DNA from: Opitutales bacterium
Lineage (GTDB): Bacteria; Verrucomicrobiota; Verrucomicrobiia; Opitutales; JAJFLR01
DNA: 64,000 nucleotides
NCBI GenBank assembly: GCA_021772565.1
Contig: JAJFLR010000030.1
Span: forward strand, 44,031-108,030
Direction: 5' to 3'
A program made the position numbers and the translations under genes. This document shows, in pieces, positions 18,909 through 29,317 of this stretch; the stretch's first letter is position 1; every line of letters begins with the position of its first letter. Under the pieces are notes generated by a model. It ran no database searches. It had not been told where the DNA came from and saw only the letters and a list, made by a program, of their open reading frames with translations.

Positions 18909-19170
18909 TATAGCGATTGCCATAAATGATTTCGTATATTTTAAATTTCAGGACTAATAAACAGAGTAATTATACAGTTATCAAAAATTGAAAGCCAGAT
19001 AGATTGCCACGACCTGCCCCAGCAGGTCTCGCAATGACAATCGTCATTACGTCTTCACCAGGAGCAAAGCGAGCCAACTCCACCATTGTAGCTTATGGCT
19101 ACGACGGCTGGACGCGGCGATCCATGATTATTTTTTTGTTTAAACGAAAACATTTATGGCAATCGCTATA
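18909..19170. mobile_element. Small terminal-inverted-repeat element (TATAGCGATTGCCATAAAT family), copy 1
   Basis: The left end tatagcgattgccataaat at 18909-18927 returns as its reverse complement at 19152-19170; over 26 bases only one position differs. The interior has a GTCATTGCGAG-type palindromic repeat (attgccacgacctg... tcgcaatgac) and no gene. Related ends bound the elements at 28926-29317 and 36841-37276. No transposase is encoded, so it would have to be mobilised in trans, like a MITE. The remaining bases of the 18814-19288 gap are AT-rich and featureless. Confidence 0.7.
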
Positions 19171-19288
19171 TGTTAGCGTCTCAATATCCACGTTCATGGC
19201 AAAAAGAAAAATTTAGTGAAATTGCCAGTTGAAAGTTTTTGATTTCACCCGCAATCGTCCTGATATCTCAACGGCTACTAAGCAATTT

Positions 19289-19846
19289 CTATTTCAGTAA
19301 TTCATTTTTTAAAACTCCAATATGCGGTAAGTTTCTGTAGTTTTGTGCATAATCCAAACCATAGCCAACTACAAATTCATCCGCGATTTGAAAACCAATA
19401 TAATCGGGTTCAAAATCGACCTCCAGTCTTGAAGACTTTTGCAGTAATAGACAGGATTTTATACTAGCAGGGTTTTTATTTTTTATAATTTTATAAACCT
19501 CAAATAAAGTATGTCCAGTATCAATTATATCGTCGATAATTAAAATATGTTTATCTTTAATTTCAGTTTGAATCTTTTCTATAATTTCCGGTTTTTTATG
19601 AGGCAAAGTTTCATTTCCATAACTGGAAACTTTTATACAATCTAATTTTATAGGAACATTTATTTTTCTAATTAAATCAGCGGTAAATATTATTGCTCCA
19701 TTTACAATCGAAATTATAGTTAGCTCATCTACGGCTTTATAATAATCAGAAATTATTTTTCCAAGATCAGATACTCTGCTTTGAATTTGTTCCTCAGAAA
19801 TGATAATTTTTTCTAACGGGTCAGTTATTGAATTTGAATTTTTCAC
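19289..19846 (-). CDS. hpt: Hypoxanthine phosphoribosyltransferase
   Basis: The 185-residue purine-salvage enzyme, which converts hypoxanthine and/or guanine with PRPP to IMP/GMP, is cytoplasmic. The PRPP-binding motif I-I-D-D-I-I-D-T-G-H-T is at residues 103-113. The conserved V-N-G-A-I-I-F loop is near residues 48-54, where V-L-K-G is more usual. V-S-S-Y-G-N-E (residues 73-79) corresponds to the catalytic flexible loop. C-terminal F-V-V-G-Y-G-L-D-Y fits the purine-binding Val and Asp motif of HPRTs. The length is normal. It stands alone between two repeat-rich gaps, in the same direction as the glycyl-tRNA synthetase gene upstream. Confidence 0.9.
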   Translation of the reverse strand: MKNSNSITDPLEKIIISEEQIQSRVSDLGKIISDYYKAVDELTIISIVNGAIIFTADLIRKINVPIKLDCIKVSSYGNETLPHKKPEIIEKIQTEIKDKHILIIDDIIDTGHTLFEVYKIIKNKNPASIKSCLLLQKSSRLEVDFEPDYIGFQIADEFVVGYGLDYAQNYRNLPHIGVLKNELLK

Positions 19847-19929
19847 TTTGCTTCACTTGAATTAATTTTTTGAACTAACTATATTAGTCCCAACCCTACG
19901 TAGTCGGTACCAAAGCAGAATATCTCATG

Positions 19930-20015
19930 CTGTAGGGCCTTCGCTTGCGAAGTGCCGTTTTATGAAGGCTAAGCAACATGAGGCATGAGGCACTCCGCAA
20001 GCGGAGACCCTACAG
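19930..20015. repeat. Imperfect inverted repeat with CTGTAGGG...CCCTACAG ends
   Basis: The arms lie at 19930-19956 and 19989-20015 and read ctgtagggccttcgcttgcg on the left and its near reverse complement on the right, about 23 of 27 positions pairing, around a 32-base loop. A related TGTAGGGC...GCCCTACA pattern forms the middle of the elements at 28.9 and 36.8 kb. It sits between hpt and glyS and could act as an RNA hairpin at the end of the glyS transcript, but the ends look more like a small mobile repeat. Confidence 0.6.
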
Positions 20016-20119
20016 GTAATAGTCAACTCGATGTGGCCGGAATAAAAATAAAGCTGTAAGTAATTGTTTTTGTTCATATCTTACCATGCTGAATCTTTCA
20101 GACTTTAGAATAAATCTAT

Positions 20120-21625
20120 CTAGATAAACTTTTCATCAAAAAAACTAACTATTTCATTTTCATTCAACCTAATTTGCTTGGCACTATCTCGGTCTCTAAT
20201 AGTAACTGTATTATCCTCAAGTGAATCAAAATCTACAGTAATGCAATAGGGTGTACCAATTTCATCCATTCTGCGGTATCGCCTGCCGATTGCTCCTGAA
20301 GTATCAAATGACACATTCCATCTATGAGATAATAATTTGTGTAATTTTTGAGCCTTTTCCATTATTTCGGGTTTATTTTTAACTAATGGAAAAATTCCTG
20401 CTTTAACTGGTGCGATTCTAGGATTTAAGCGCAAAACAATACGTTTTTCACCATCTATTTCATCTTCAAGATAGGCATCAGTAAGTAAGGCAAGAAGTGT
20501 GCGGTCTACGCCAAGAGAGGGTTCAATTACATGGGGGATGTAGCGTTCTTTTCTGGTTTCATCAAAATACTCCATAGATTTCCCCGAACTATTCTGGTGT
20601 TGCGTCAAGTCGAAATTTCCTCTTGCAGCTATTCCTTCTAGTTCCTGAACACCGAATGGAAATTTGAATGTTATATCAGTACAGGCTTTAGCATAATGAG
20701 CTAGTTTTTCATTAGGGTGTTCTTCTAGCGTTAGCTTTTCTTTACTAATGCCAATATTATAAAACCAATTCAATCGAGTTTGTATCCACTCTTTATGAAT
20801 ATTTTGCCAGATATCATCATCGGGTTGGATGAAATACTCTATTTCCATTTGTTCGAATTCTCTCGATCGAAAAATAAAATTACGCGGTGTTATTTCATTT
20901 CGAAATGCTTTACCAATCTGAGCAATGCCAAAAGGAACTTTTACACGTCCTGAATCAACAAGATTTTTGAAATTTATAAAAATTCCCTGGGCTGTCTCGG
21001 GTCTTAAATACGCAACTGATGATGCATCAGTCATTGCTCCAACATTTGTCTGAAACATCAAATTAAATTCTCTAGGTGCCGTTAGCGAACCGGGTTTTCC
21101 CGTAGCTGGCGATGGTACCAATTCATATTCTTCAGGTTTGGCATCTGTGTAAGATTTGATTGAAAGTTTTTCTAATTTTCCTTGTTTGGCTAATTTTTTC
21201 TTTAATTTTTCGGCTTGTTTTAAAAGTTCATTATCGAGTGATTCTGACTCAATTGCGGATACATATCCAATAGTATCACTCTCAACAATAACTTCTGCAA
21301 AAAATAATTGATCGGCGCGATAACGCATCTTGGATTCTTTACAATCAACCATCGGGTCAGAAAATCCATCGATATGCCCTGAGGCTTGCCAGACTTTTGG
21401 GTGTTGAATAATCGATGAATCCAAACCGACAATATCAGTGCGTTTTTGCACCATATCTTTCCACCAGACCTGTTTGATATTATTTCTTAATTCTACTCCT
21501 AATGGGCCATAATCAAAAAATCCGTTAAATCCTCCATAGATATCAGATGCCTGAAAGATAAAGCCACGCCTTTTACAGAGCGAAACCAATTTATCCATCA
21601 AACCAGTTTGGTTTTTATTTTTCAT
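20120..21625 (-). CDS. glyS: Glycyl-tRNA synthetase (alpha2 type)
   Basis: The 501-residue class II synthetase charges tRNA-Gly. It is the archaeal/eukaryal-like homodimeric form, not the alpha2beta2 form of many bacteria. Visible motifs are the N-terminal [33 protein letters not shown] near residue 210, motif 2 [21 protein letters not shown] near residue 242, motif 3 E-P-S-L-G-V-D-R-T near residue 370 and a C-terminal anticodon-binding domain. The length is close to that of Firmicutes-type enzymes. The gene is single, divergent from the PAS histidine kinase. Start at the first Met; no Shine-Dalgarno sequence seen. Confidence 0.95.
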   Translation of the reverse strand: MKNKNQTGLMDKLVSLCKRRGFIFQASDIYGGFNGFFDYGPLGVELRNNIKQVWWKDMVQKRTDIVGLDSSIIQHPKVWQASGHIDGFSDPMVDCKESKMRYRADQLFFAEVIVESDTIGYVSAIESESLDNELLKQAEKLKKKLAKQGKLEKLSIKSYTDAKPEEYELVPSPATGKPGSLTAPREFNLMFQTNVGAMTDASSVAYLRPETAQGIFINFKNLVDSGRVKVPFGIAQIGKAFRNEITPRNFIFRSREFEQMEIEYFIQPDDDIWQNIHKEWIQTRLNWFYNIGISKEKLTLEEHPNEKLAHYAKACTDITFKFPFGVQELEGIAARGNFDLTQHQNSSGKSMEYFDETRKERYIPHVIEPSLGVDRTLLALLTDAYLEDEIDGEKRIVLRLNPRIAPVKAGIFPLVKNKPEIMEKAQKLHKLLSHRWNVSFDTSGAIGRRYRRMDEIGTPYCITVDFDSLEDNTVTIRDRDSAKQIRLNENEIVSFFDEKFI

Positions 21626-21754
21626 TAAAATACAGCTTTTTTAAGTTAGTTTTACTGAAATTTACACTTATTGACAAAATTGAAAATTTTTAATGTATTT
21701 ATTGAAATAAATCTTCTTATACTAAAGTTGTAAAGCTTGCCGAATTAAAATTTC

Positions 21755-24058
21755 ATGCAGCCTCTATTAATAAATGATAACTCACTAAAGTCTCTATTCA
21801 AAAAATTAGGGACAGAATTCGTCATTTTAAATGATAAAAGTGATATTTTGTTCATTAGTGACAATGCTTTAACTCTGTTTAATATTAAAAAGGAGACTCA
21901 TGTTGGTAATAACTGGGCTAATTTATTTAAATTTAAAGAACAACATTATAAAAAAGTATTTAGCTGTTTAATTGAACAAGCTACTGACTACAGCGAAAAA
22001 TTTAGTGCTGCAGAATATGAATTTGATCTAAATTCTTTTAAAGGTAAAACTACATTACAGATTTCAAGAGTCGAAAATGTTGATGAATATAAACGATTAG
22101 TTGCGGTTAGTATCAATAATTATAGTCAAAGTATCGGACAGAGTGTAGATTTACTGTCGCATGAAGTAATCAATAATACTAATGATGCAATTGTTATTAC
22201 TGAGTATATCAGTTCAAAAATTAGTGATCAGGTAATTATATATTTAAATAAATCATTCTCGAATCTTACTCAGTTCGCAACAGCGGAATTAATTGGCAAA
22301 CAATTAAAGACAATATTTCGTGAATCTCAGAAAAATGAAAAAGTTATAAGCAAACTGTTAAAAAGCAAATCTTCATCTGATACAATAGATTTTATCAATA
22401 ATAATGGGAAATCCTATAATCTAGAAATATCACTCCATTCAATTGAAATTGATGGGTCAAACACCAAGCATAATGTTTGGGAATTTAAAGATATTACCAA
22501 TATTAGATTACTGGAAGACAAACTTGGGTTTTCGAATCATCGAAATGACGCAGTAAATAATTATCTCAATGATTGCATAGTTATTACTGATCAAAATAAA
22601 AAAATTTCCTACATCAATAAATCAACTGAAAAAGTCTGTAAAATTAAATTCGATAAAGTTAAGAATAAGAATTTTGAAAAGATATTTAAGTTCTTGGATC
22701 CAGTAAAAAGTAAACCAATAAATAACCCAATAACCAACGTATTTAATAAAACTGGTAATGCTGCTCAAAAAGCTAAAGCAATTTTGAAAGTTGGTAAGGA
22801 TTTAAAAACTTTAATAATATATCGTGCGATGTTATTACGTGATAATTACGGAAAAATTAAAAATGGCATATTTACATTTAGTGATTTATCTGAAAAACAC
22901 CAATATGAAGAGAAATTCAACAAACTTCAGAGACATGAAACAATGTCTGCAATTATCAGAGGAATCTCACATGATTTTAATAATTTCTTAACCGGTATAT
23001 ATGGCACTCTATCATTGGCTCGTGAAAATGTTGATCCAAAAGATAAAGTTTTAACAATTTTGGAAACTGCCGAAAATTCCACAAAGCTGGCAAAAAACTT
23101 AACTCGTCAATTACTATCTTTTTCCAAAGGTCTGGCGCCGACTAAAAGTAAAACAACCATTACTAATTTATTGCGCGATTCTGTGAATTTCATGATGTGT
23201 GGGAGTGAATGCTGCACAAATATTTATATACCAGAAAAATTGTGGCCCATTGAAGTCGATGAAGGACAATTAAGCCAAGTCTTGATTAATCTTTTGATCA
23301 ACGCAGATCAAGCTATGCCTGATGGTGGCAGTATTAGTCTAACAGCCAATAATTTGGAGATAATCGGTGATGAGAATATTCCCTTACCGAAAGGTTCGTA
23401 CGTCATTATAAAAATAATGGATGAGGGTGTTGGAATATCGAAGAACAACTTATTAAAAATATTTAATCAAAACTTTACAACTAAAGATAAAGGAAGTGGA
23501 ATTGGTCTTCATTCGTCTTATTCAATTATTAAAAGTCATAACGGCCATATTCAAGTCGAATCAACTGTTGGAAAGGGGACTGAATTTTCAGTCTATCTTC
23601 CTGCATTGCCTAATGAAATAATTATGGATGCAATAGAGGATTCATCAGATTCAGAGGATACTACTTTGTACCACGGTAAGGGTAGAGTTTTAGTAATGGA
23701 TGATGAGCCAATGGTACAACAAATTACTGGTGAAATCCTAATGCACTTAGGCTATGATTATAAAATTGCAAAGCATGGTGAAGAAGCGTATGAATTTTAT
23801 AAGCAAGCTATAAATACATCAGATGCATTCATAGTAACTCTGATGGATTTGACAATTGTTGGCGGACAAGGTGCTTTAAAGACGATAGAAGATATTCTTA
23901 AACTAGATCCCAATGCTAAAGTAATTTTAACGACTGGCTATGCGAATGATCAAGTTTTGAAAAATTATAAGAATTACGGTTTCACAAGTAAAATCCTCAA
24001 GCCATTTAATATGCAACAATTAAGTATGACTTTAAAGAATGCTATTGATTCAGATTAA
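21755..24058 (+). CDS. Cytoplasmic multi-PAS hybrid histidine kinase (SHDFNN type)
   Basis: The 767-residue soluble protein has no membrane segment. Three PAS-like sensor domains (about residues 15-125, 135-255 and 265-385) lead into a dimerisation domain with H406 in I-S-H-D-F-N-N-F-L-T-G, the variant typical of NtrB-like HPK4 kinases. Then comes HATPase with N-A-D-Q-A-M-P near 525 and G-S-G-I-G-L near 583, and a receiver domain with V-M-D-D-E-P near residue 648 and phospho-acceptor D698 in L-M-D-L-T-I. The signal is presumably intracellular (redox, small ligand); no Cys or heme motif decides which. Its end overlaps the convergent membrane-protein gene by nine bases. Confidence 0.92.
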   Translation: MQPLLINDNSLKSLFKKLGTEFVILNDKSDILFISDNALTLFNIKKETHVGNNWANLFKFKEQHYKKVFSCLIEQATDYSEKFSAAEYEFDLNSFKGKTTLQISRVENVDEYKRLVAVSINNYSQSIGQSVDLLSHEVINNTNDAIVITEYISSKISDQVIIYLNKSFSNLTQFATAELIGKQLKTIFRESQKNEKVISKLLKSKSSSDTIDFINNNGKSYNLEISLHSIEIDGSNTKHNVWEFKDITNIRLLEDKLGFSNHRNDAVNNYLNDCIVITDQNKKISYINKSTEKVCKIKFDKVKNKNFEKIFKFLDPVKSKPINNPITNVFNKTGNAAQKAKAILKVGKDLKTLIIYRAMLLRDNYGKIKNGIFTFSDLSEKHQYEEKFNKLQRHETMSAIIRGISHDFNNFLTGIYGTLSLARENVDPKDKVLTILETAENSTKLAKNLTRQLLSFSKGLAPTKSKTTITNLLRDSVNFMMCGSECCTNIYIPEKLWPIEVDEGQLSQVLINLLINADQAMPDGGSISLTANNLEIIGDENIPLPKGSYVIIKIMDEGVGISKNNLLKIFNQNFTTKDKGSGIGLHSSYSIIKSHNGHIQVESTVGKGTEFSVYLPALPNEIIMDAIEDSSDSEDTTLYHGKGRVLVMDDEPMVQQITGEILMHLGYDYKIAKHGEEAYEFYKQAINTSDAFIVTLMDLTIVGGQGALKTIEDILKLDPNAKVILTTGYANDQVLKNYKNYGFTSKILKPFNMQQLSMTLKNAIDSD

Positions 24059-24931
24059 CAGCATTTTATGAATTATTGATTCTGACAAAATAAATAATAC
24101 TGGGCTCATTAAAATATAATCTCCCAGAACATGAAGTGTTTCATTTTCAAAATGGTATTTATAATTATTAAGAAGTAATAAGCTTAATGTAGAAATAATG
24201 AGAGCGATTCCCAAAAATTGCCCATATATATTTTTTGAGTCAAGAATTAATAAATAGCTTAAAACTATATTGATGATCGCTATTATGTTTGAGAGTTTAG
24301 TTCTAACTGTTTTATTGAATGAGTGGAAATTTTGCTCCTGTTTAATTTCTGAGTTAAACTCCCAAACAGATATATAAAAACAATTCAGCAAGCAAAGTAA
24401 TAAAATAGGGACATATGATTTTAGAAAATCCCAATAGTTTAGCTGATTCAAATCGATTAGAAAAACGAAGATTCCCAAACTAAATATTGTAGCTACTAAA
24501 ATTTCTTTAGGAAATTTATAACGTTGAGAAGATGATTTTAGCACCTGATTGACTATGAAATAGATTAGGCAGAAAAATAACAATCCATAGCCAGATAATA
24601 AATGAATCAAGGATAATTTGGAATGAGCTAAATATAGATTGATTGTTAATACTAACAACCAAATCACAAATATTGTTCTTCGATGATTTATACAAAAGCT
24701 ATGACGATAGCTAATTTTATTTTTGTTATATTCTAAATGATATCCATCAACAAACCTATCGGCAACATAGACTAGCCAAATTGACAGACCTAAAACAATT
24801 GATTGATAAATATCGATTTCGATATGCAACGATCTTGCAACGAGATATTGCCAGACTATAGCAATGACAGCAGTATCTAAAGATAATATATTGGGCCAAT
24901 ACCAAAGAGGAGCAGACTTGGATTGCACCAT
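24050..24931 (-). CDS. Polytopic membrane protein (possibly UbiA-like)
   Basis: The 293-residue protein has about eight hydrophobic helices. V-Y-V-A-D-R-F-V-D-G near residue 57 resembles a degenerate first Asp motif of UbiA prenyltransferases (N-D-x2-D), and a second Asp occurs in L-G-D-Y-I-L near the C terminus. This makes a UbiA-like fold possible but not secure; it could equally be an unrelated integral membrane protein. It lies 18 bases downstream of a CrtI-like oxidoreductase on the same strand and is probably co-transcribed, which would fit an isoprenoid or lipid-modifying pathway. Very AT-rich codon use, like its neighbours. Confidence 0.55.
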   Translation of the reverse strand: MVQSKSAPLWYWPNILSLDTAVIAIVWQYLVARSLHIEIDIYQSIVLGLSIWLVYVADRFVDGYHLEYNKNKISYRHSFCINHRRTIFVIWLLVLTINLYLAHSKLSLIHLLSGYGLLFFCLIYFIVNQVLKSSSQRYKFPKEILVATIFSLGIFVFLIDLNQLNYWDFLKSYVPILLLCLLNCFYISVWEFNSEIKQEQNFHSFNKTVRTKLSNIIAIINIVLSYLLILDSKNIYGQFLGIALIISTLSLLLLNNYKYHFENETLHVLGDYILMSPVLFILSESIIHKMLLI

Positions 24932-24949
24932 ATATATGCAGAAATAAGT

Positions 24950-26422
24950 TTATGCTTCAACCAAAACTTTACTTTTAACCTTATTATAAATTTTGTTTTT
25001 GCTAAGGTATTGATCGATTTTGTTAGATACAATGATGCCGTAGTTAATTGTACCTAGCCAACCTGACATTATAATGCCAACTGATCCTGCATGGTAAAGA
25101 CCTTTAACTTGATTCGGTAAATCCATTGAAACTTTTAGACCCTCAAATTTTGTTCCAAATGATGTCCCATTCATATGTTTTGTGTAATGGTTTATTGTTC
25201 TTGGGGTAGCTGCTTCAATATGATCAATTTTATTTCGAATATCAGGAATAAATTTTTCAAGTGATTCAAGAGATTCTTCACATAAACGATCTTTTTCTTT
25301 CTTATAATCTTCTTCCGATAAATTAATCCAGTCTTTCCATAGGCCATTTATCGAACAGACTATTGCATACCTCTTATCTTTTAAATGAGGTCTTGTCTCA
25401 GGATAATAAACGGAAAAAGTTCTACTGGTTGTTTTTATATCTGTTAACTCATCCATTGTAAAATGATCATTATCAGAAGTGAATATCAAGTCACCAATCT
25501 GCGGAATTGATTCTCCTTTTTTGATACCCATGTATACTTGGCAGGAACTGAAATTTGTTCTAACGCTTTCTGCTTCCTTTATATAATCTCTTGAGAAATT
25601 TTCTTTTCCAGTCAAATCCGATATCGTATTTTTAATATTGGCGTTAGAGAGAATAGTGCGACATCTAATTTCTTTGCCGTTAACTTTGATGCCGACAACG
25701 CGTTTTTTCCCATCAACATTTTCAGTTAATATTTTTTCAACAAGACAACATTTGCGTAAGTCGACACATCTTTTCTTCAGCTCTTTAATCATTTTTTTGA
25801 TTAGAACATCTGTACCGCCTTTAAAAGTATAAACGCCTTTGCTCATGAAATTTGAAAAAACTATACCGTAAGTTATTGCTGGGTCATCCATCGATGAACC
25901 ATTTGCATACGAAATCGGTTCCATCAGTAAGCGATGAATATCGTCGCGACCCGGAAAAAATTCTTCAAACATTTCCCGTGTAGTCTGGCGATAGTCATCA
26001 TAAAAATTCATTTTTTTCAGATGCTCAAAAAATTGATCTACTTTATCTCCAGCGATTTTAAATTTATCTACTAGCAAGCTGGTAAAATCTTTCCGATCAA
26101 ATGTTGTCCAAATATTGAATTGTGGATTAATAAAGCGGACATGTTTTAACTGATTTATAGAATCAGCAATTTCTTTGGACCAATACTTGCGACACGACTT
26201 AATCATACCGACTGGAAAACCGTGCAGTGAAATATCAAAAATATGGCCACCTTTTCGTTTAAACCATGTAGCCAGCCCGCCAAATTGGTAATGATGTTCG
26301 AGCAATAATACAGAGTGCCCGCTTTTAGCCAAGTAGTTGGCTCCAGTGAGTCCTGCCAAACCACTGCCGATGACGACTACGTCGTAGTAATCAGAAGCTC
26401 CTTTTAACCAATCTCTTGCCAT
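24950..26422 (-). CDS. Phytoene desaturase/retinol saturase-like FAD oxidoreductase
   Basis: The 490-residue protein begins with a Rossmann FAD site [17 protein letters not shown] near residue 15, followed by [11 protein letters not shown] near residue 39. A second FAD contact lies near the end, L-Y-H-A-G-S-V-G, followed by G-W-L-G-T-I-N-Y-G. This is the CrtI/CrtN/RetSat/NAD(P)-dependent amine oxidase superfamily; substrates include carotenoids, retinols and other lipids. No phytoene synthase or other carotenoid gene is nearby, so carotenoid synthesis is not supported. Its partner is the membrane protein at 24050, with which it forms a likely two-gene operon. Start at the first Met. Confidence 0.82.
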   Translation of the reverse strand: MARDWLKGASDYYDVVVIGSGLAGLTGANYLAKSGHSVLLLEHHYQFGGLATWFKRKGGHIFDISLHGFPVGMIKSCRKYWSKEIADSINQLKHVRFINPQFNIWTTFDRKDFTSLLVDKFKIAGDKVDQFFEHLKKMNFYDDYRQTTREMFEEFFPGRDDIHRLLMEPISYANGSSMDDPAITYGIVFSNFMSKGVYTFKGGTDVLIKKMIKELKKRCVDLRKCCLVEKILTENVDGKKRVVGIKVNGKEIRCRTILSNANIKNTISDLTGKENFSRDYIKEAESVRTNFSSCQVYMGIKKGESIPQIGDLIFTSDNDHFTMDELTDIKTTSRTFSVYYPETRPHLKDKRYAIVCSINGLWKDWINLSEEDYKKEKDRLCEESLESLEKFIPDIRNKIDHIEAATPRTINHYTKHMNGTSFGTKFEGLKVSMDLPNQVKGLYHAGSVGIIMSGWLGTINYGIIVSNKIDQYLSKNKIYNKVKSKVLVEA

Positions 26423-26718
26423 AGATATTATTCTAAATTAATGTAGAAAAGATTTTAATAACAATAAAATCATTAGGTATTCAATATCAAAAGTATATTT
26501 TACCAAATTTTCATTATACAATGATTATGGAATGAATAGATAAAATTGCCACATTCTGTAGGCAGAACATGCTAATCATTGATTAAAAAGTAAAACCCTA
26601 TTAGACTTCATGTATTGAGTCCATCAACAGTAGCATCAGACTATATAGTACCTTTGATCTTGCAGCTCAACCTGCAATTCTATTGCTTGAAAGTATTTCA
26701 ATATTGCTGAAATTTATA

Positions 26719-28032
26719 ATGAGTAATAGTTTTTATAATAAATTTGATACGGAGAATTTGACTGGATCTCGTCCTGATGATGACGATCGTACACCATTTC
26801 AGGTAGACCGGGATCGAATAATATTTTCCTATGCATTTCGTCGGTTACAGTCAAAAACTCAAGTTTTTCAGGCAGGAGAATATGACTTTTATCGGACACG
26901 ATTAACCCATACGATTGAGGTAGCAAGAATTGGCCGTGCAATATCAGACTGGCTAAACCGTAATTCCGGCTTTCTAAACAAAGATTTTTTTATCGATCCG
27001 GATCTAGTTGAGGCAGTCTGTTTAGCTCACGATTTGGGTCATCCGCCATTCGGGCACAATGGTGAGAGAAAACTGAATGCGTTAATGTGGAGGTATGGAG
27101 GATTTGAAGGTAATGCCCAAACATTACGGATCATCACAGATCTATTTTATGAGCGTCCTGATAATCCAATGGGAATGTCACCAACACGTGCATTTTTGGA
27201 TGGTGTCTTAAAATACAAAAATCTTTATTCAGAAAAGATTGATCTATCAAATCTGAAACAACCAATCTATCCGACTAATCATTTCATATACGATGAACAA
27301 AAAGATTTTAGGCAATTTGCCTTTGGAGAAATAGATTTAAACAAATTATTAGATTCAGATCTCAATTTAATTTTGAAAATTAAGAGTATTGAGTGTGAAA
27401 TTATGGATTGGGCAGATGACATTGCGTATTCATTGCACGATATTTTAGATGGAGTAAAAGCCGGAGTTATTACAGTCGAGAAAATCAAAAAATGGAAAGC
27501 GCAAAATATTGATTCTGATTTTCAAACTGAAATACTCAAATCGCTGATTAAATCAATTGACGATGGCTATATCGAACCAAAGTTCAGTAATAAAATTGGC
27601 GCTTTCATTAAAGCCTGTAAAGTTAAGGATCGGGAAAACCAGATGGCCAATTATACTAACCGATATAAATTTTGTTTGAGCATAGATCCTAATATGCTTG
27701 CAGAATCTAGTATCTACAAAAAATTAGCCAATGATTTGGTTTTTCAATCACCGCCGATTCAGCAAATTGAATTTAAAGGGGGGCATATTTTAGAGAAACT
27801 GTTTAGCGTCTTCAGTAATAATTATTTGATGGGAGAAAATAATAATAATATGAGCAGTTCATTAAAAATTATCCAAAATCCAATGGCACGCTGGATTGAG
27901 GAGGCAAGTTCAAAGAATCAAAAAGCCCGACTCATTTGTGATCATCTATCAGGTATGACTGATGGCATAGCAATCAGAGCCTACAGAAGACTATTTGATC
28001 CAGAACTAGGATATTTAAGTGATCTACAATAG
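26719..28032 (+). CDS. dgt: Deoxyguanosinetriphosphate triphosphohydrolase-like (HD domain)
   Basis: The protein hydrolyses dNTPs, typically dGTP, to deoxynucleoside and triphosphate. Motifs: S-R-P-D-D-D-D-R-T-P-F-Q-V-D-R-D-R-I near the start, F-R-R-L-Q-S-K-T-Q-V-F, T-R-L-T-H-T-I-E-V-A (first metal His), H-D-L-G-H-P-P-F-G-H-N-G-E (HD pair) and W-A-D-D-I-A-Y-S-L-H-D (last metal Asp). I choose the Met at 26719 (M-S-N-S-F-Y-N-K-F), which gives 437 residues; an in-frame Met at 26683 adds a hydrophobic dozen with no family match. dGTPases shape dNTP pools, and some relatives act in phage defence, but no defence partner is adjacent. Confidence 0.92.
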   Translation: MSNSFYNKFDTENLTGSRPDDDDRTPFQVDRDRIIFSYAFRRLQSKTQVFQAGEYDFYRTRLTHTIEVARIGRAISDWLNRNSGFLNKDFFIDPDLVEAVCLAHDLGHPPFGHNGERKLNALMWRYGGFEGNAQTLRIITDLFYERPDNPMGMSPTRAFLDGVLKYKNLYSEKIDLSNLKQPIYPTNHFIYDEQKDFRQFAFGEIDLNKLLDSDLNLILKIKSIECEIMDWADDIAYSLHDILDGVKAGVITVEKIKKWKAQNIDSDFQTEILKSLIKSIDDGYIEPKFSNKIGAFIKACKVKDRENQMANYTNRYKFCLSIDPNMLAESSIYKKLANDLVFQSPPIQQIEFKGGHILEKLFSVFSNNYLMGENNNNMSSSLKIIQNPMARWIEEASSKNQKARLICDHLSGMTDGIAIRAYRRLFDPELGYLSDLQ

Positions 28033-28124
28033 TTTTGAGTTCATTAATATTTACTAAAATTATTGGGAACTTAGATATTTCCAAATTGTAATTATTTATA
28101 ATATATGAGTTAACAAATATTATT

Positions 28125-28832
28125 ATGATATTATCACTACCATTGAATTTTATTATTATGGGGCCTGGCGGTTTCTTATTATTAATTATTACGGCTGGTT
28201 TGGGTATGTATGCTCACTATCGTATTTCAAGTGCCTACAATAAATATTCTAAGATAAAGACAAAGAGTGGTATAACCGGGAGAGAAGCAGCTGGTTATAT
28301 TTTGAAAAAAGCAGGAATCTATGACGTAGAAGTTGTTTCTGTAAACGGTCATTTATCGGATTTTTACGACCCAATAAATAAACAGTTAGCCTTGAGCCAG
28401 GAAAATTTTAGTGGAAACAGTTTGGCCGCAGTCGGTGTTGCCGCACATGAAACCGGACATGCTATTCAACATAAAGTAGGGTATAAGGCATTACAGATGC
28501 GGATGACACTTATCCCAATTACAAATATTAGTTCAAAAGTTTTACCGTTTGTAATTATGACTGGATTTATCTTGGGAAAAATGGGCGGAATTTTTATCGA
28601 CATTGGAATAATCTGTTATGCCATATTAACATTTTTTCATTTGGTTACATTACCAGTAGAATTTGATGCTAGCCGCAGAGCTAGAATTGAACTTATGGAC
28701 TTGGGCATTATTGATAATATGGAATCTGTCGGTGTTGTAAAAACTTTAAATGCAGCAGGGTTTACTTATGTTGCGTCATTTGTTTCATCGTTATTAAATC
28801 TGATTTATTTAATAATGTTGAGAAGAGATTAG
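28125..28832 (+). CDS. YugP-family membrane zinc metallopeptidase
   Basis: The 235-residue membrane protein has a first helix at about residues 9-27, then the soluble catalytic stretch with H-E-T-G-H-A-I-Q-H (HExxH with the extra His) near residue 108, and two or three more helices in the C-terminal half. D-F-Y-D-P near residue 78 and L-P-V-E-F-D-A-S-R-R-A near residue 180 (third zinc ligand Glu) complete the pattern of the Zn_peptidase_2 (YugP) family. The family is widespread; its physiological substrate is unknown, and membrane quality control is suspected. The gene is monocistronic, 92 bases after dgt, and followed by nested repeats. Confidence 0.9.
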   Translation: MILSLPLNFIIMGPGGFLLLIITAGLGMYAHYRISSAYNKYSKIKTKSGITGREAAGYILKKAGIYDVEVVSVNGHLSDFYDPINKQLALSQENFSGNSLAAVGVAAHETGHAIQHKVGYKALQMRMTLIPITNISSKVLPFVIMTGFILGKMGGIFIDIGIICYAILTFFHLVTLPVEFDASRRARIELMDLGIIDNMESVGVVKTLNAAGFTYVASFVSSLLNLIYLIMLRRD

Positions 28833-28925
28833 TAACTCTATTTTGTTATCGCGAGTCCCGGTGTGAAATCGGGACGAACAAGTTCGGAGAACTCGGCGAT
28901 CCATGACTTTGATTTTATGTATATA

Positions 28926-29317
28926 TATAGCAATTGCCATAAATATTTTCGTTTATTGTTGCATACCAAAAAACCTTCAATGTGGGGTTCGAGCTTGGAG
29001 GCTGTTGAAAAATGAAAGTCTTACCCCTTTTGTCATTGCGAGCCATCGGTAAGATGGCGCGGCAATCCATCTGGATTCAACGATCTGGATTGCTTCGTCG
29101 CTTTGCTTCTCGCAATGACAATAGTGTAGTACTACCAATCATAATATTTTTCAACCGCCTCCTTGCTCGATGCCTGGTGACGGAACTCAGATGTAGAATA
29201 ATAAGAGGCTTTTCGCAAGCAAAGGCCCTACAAAAGAATAATAGAATATGGAATGATATCTATAAATTCGTAGATCGTATTTATATTTATAGGAAAACAT
29301 TTACCGCAATCACTATA
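28926..29317. mobile_element. Terminal-inverted-repeat element (TATAGC(A/G)ATTGCCATAAAT family), copy 2
   Basis: The left end tatagcaattgccataaat pairs with the right end atttaccgcaatcactata (29299-29317). The interior shares gcatacca, the ttcaatgtgggg/tccaatgtaggg stretch, ctcgatgcc, cagatg and gcaagcaaaggccctaca with the copy at 36841-37276, so the two are clear relatives. It encodes no protein. A separate 164-base element (28998-29161) is inserted in it, and removing that restores continuity with the other copy. Confidence 0.7.
28998..29161. mobile_element. MITE with GAGGCTGTTGAAAAA ends, copy 1 (CTTG duplication)
   Basis: The termini are gaggctgttgaaaaa on the left and the reverse complement of gaggcggttgaaaaa on the right (one mismatch in 15). 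The four bases cttg occur directly outside both ends (28994-28997 and 29162-29165), a target-site duplication. Inside is an inverted pair tcattgcgag/ctcgcaatgac. There is no coding capacity. The related element at 36841-37276 has the empty site cttgctcgatgcc at the matching point. Confidence 0.8.

Noticed and set aside
24050..26422. Carotenoid biosynthesis cluster
   Set aside because: Only one CrtI-like oxidoreductase and an uncertain membrane protein are present; no phytoene synthase or cyclase.
26719..28032. dGTPase as a phage-defence gene
   Set aside because: Motifs are those of ordinary bacterial dGTPases, and no defence partner gene is adjacent.
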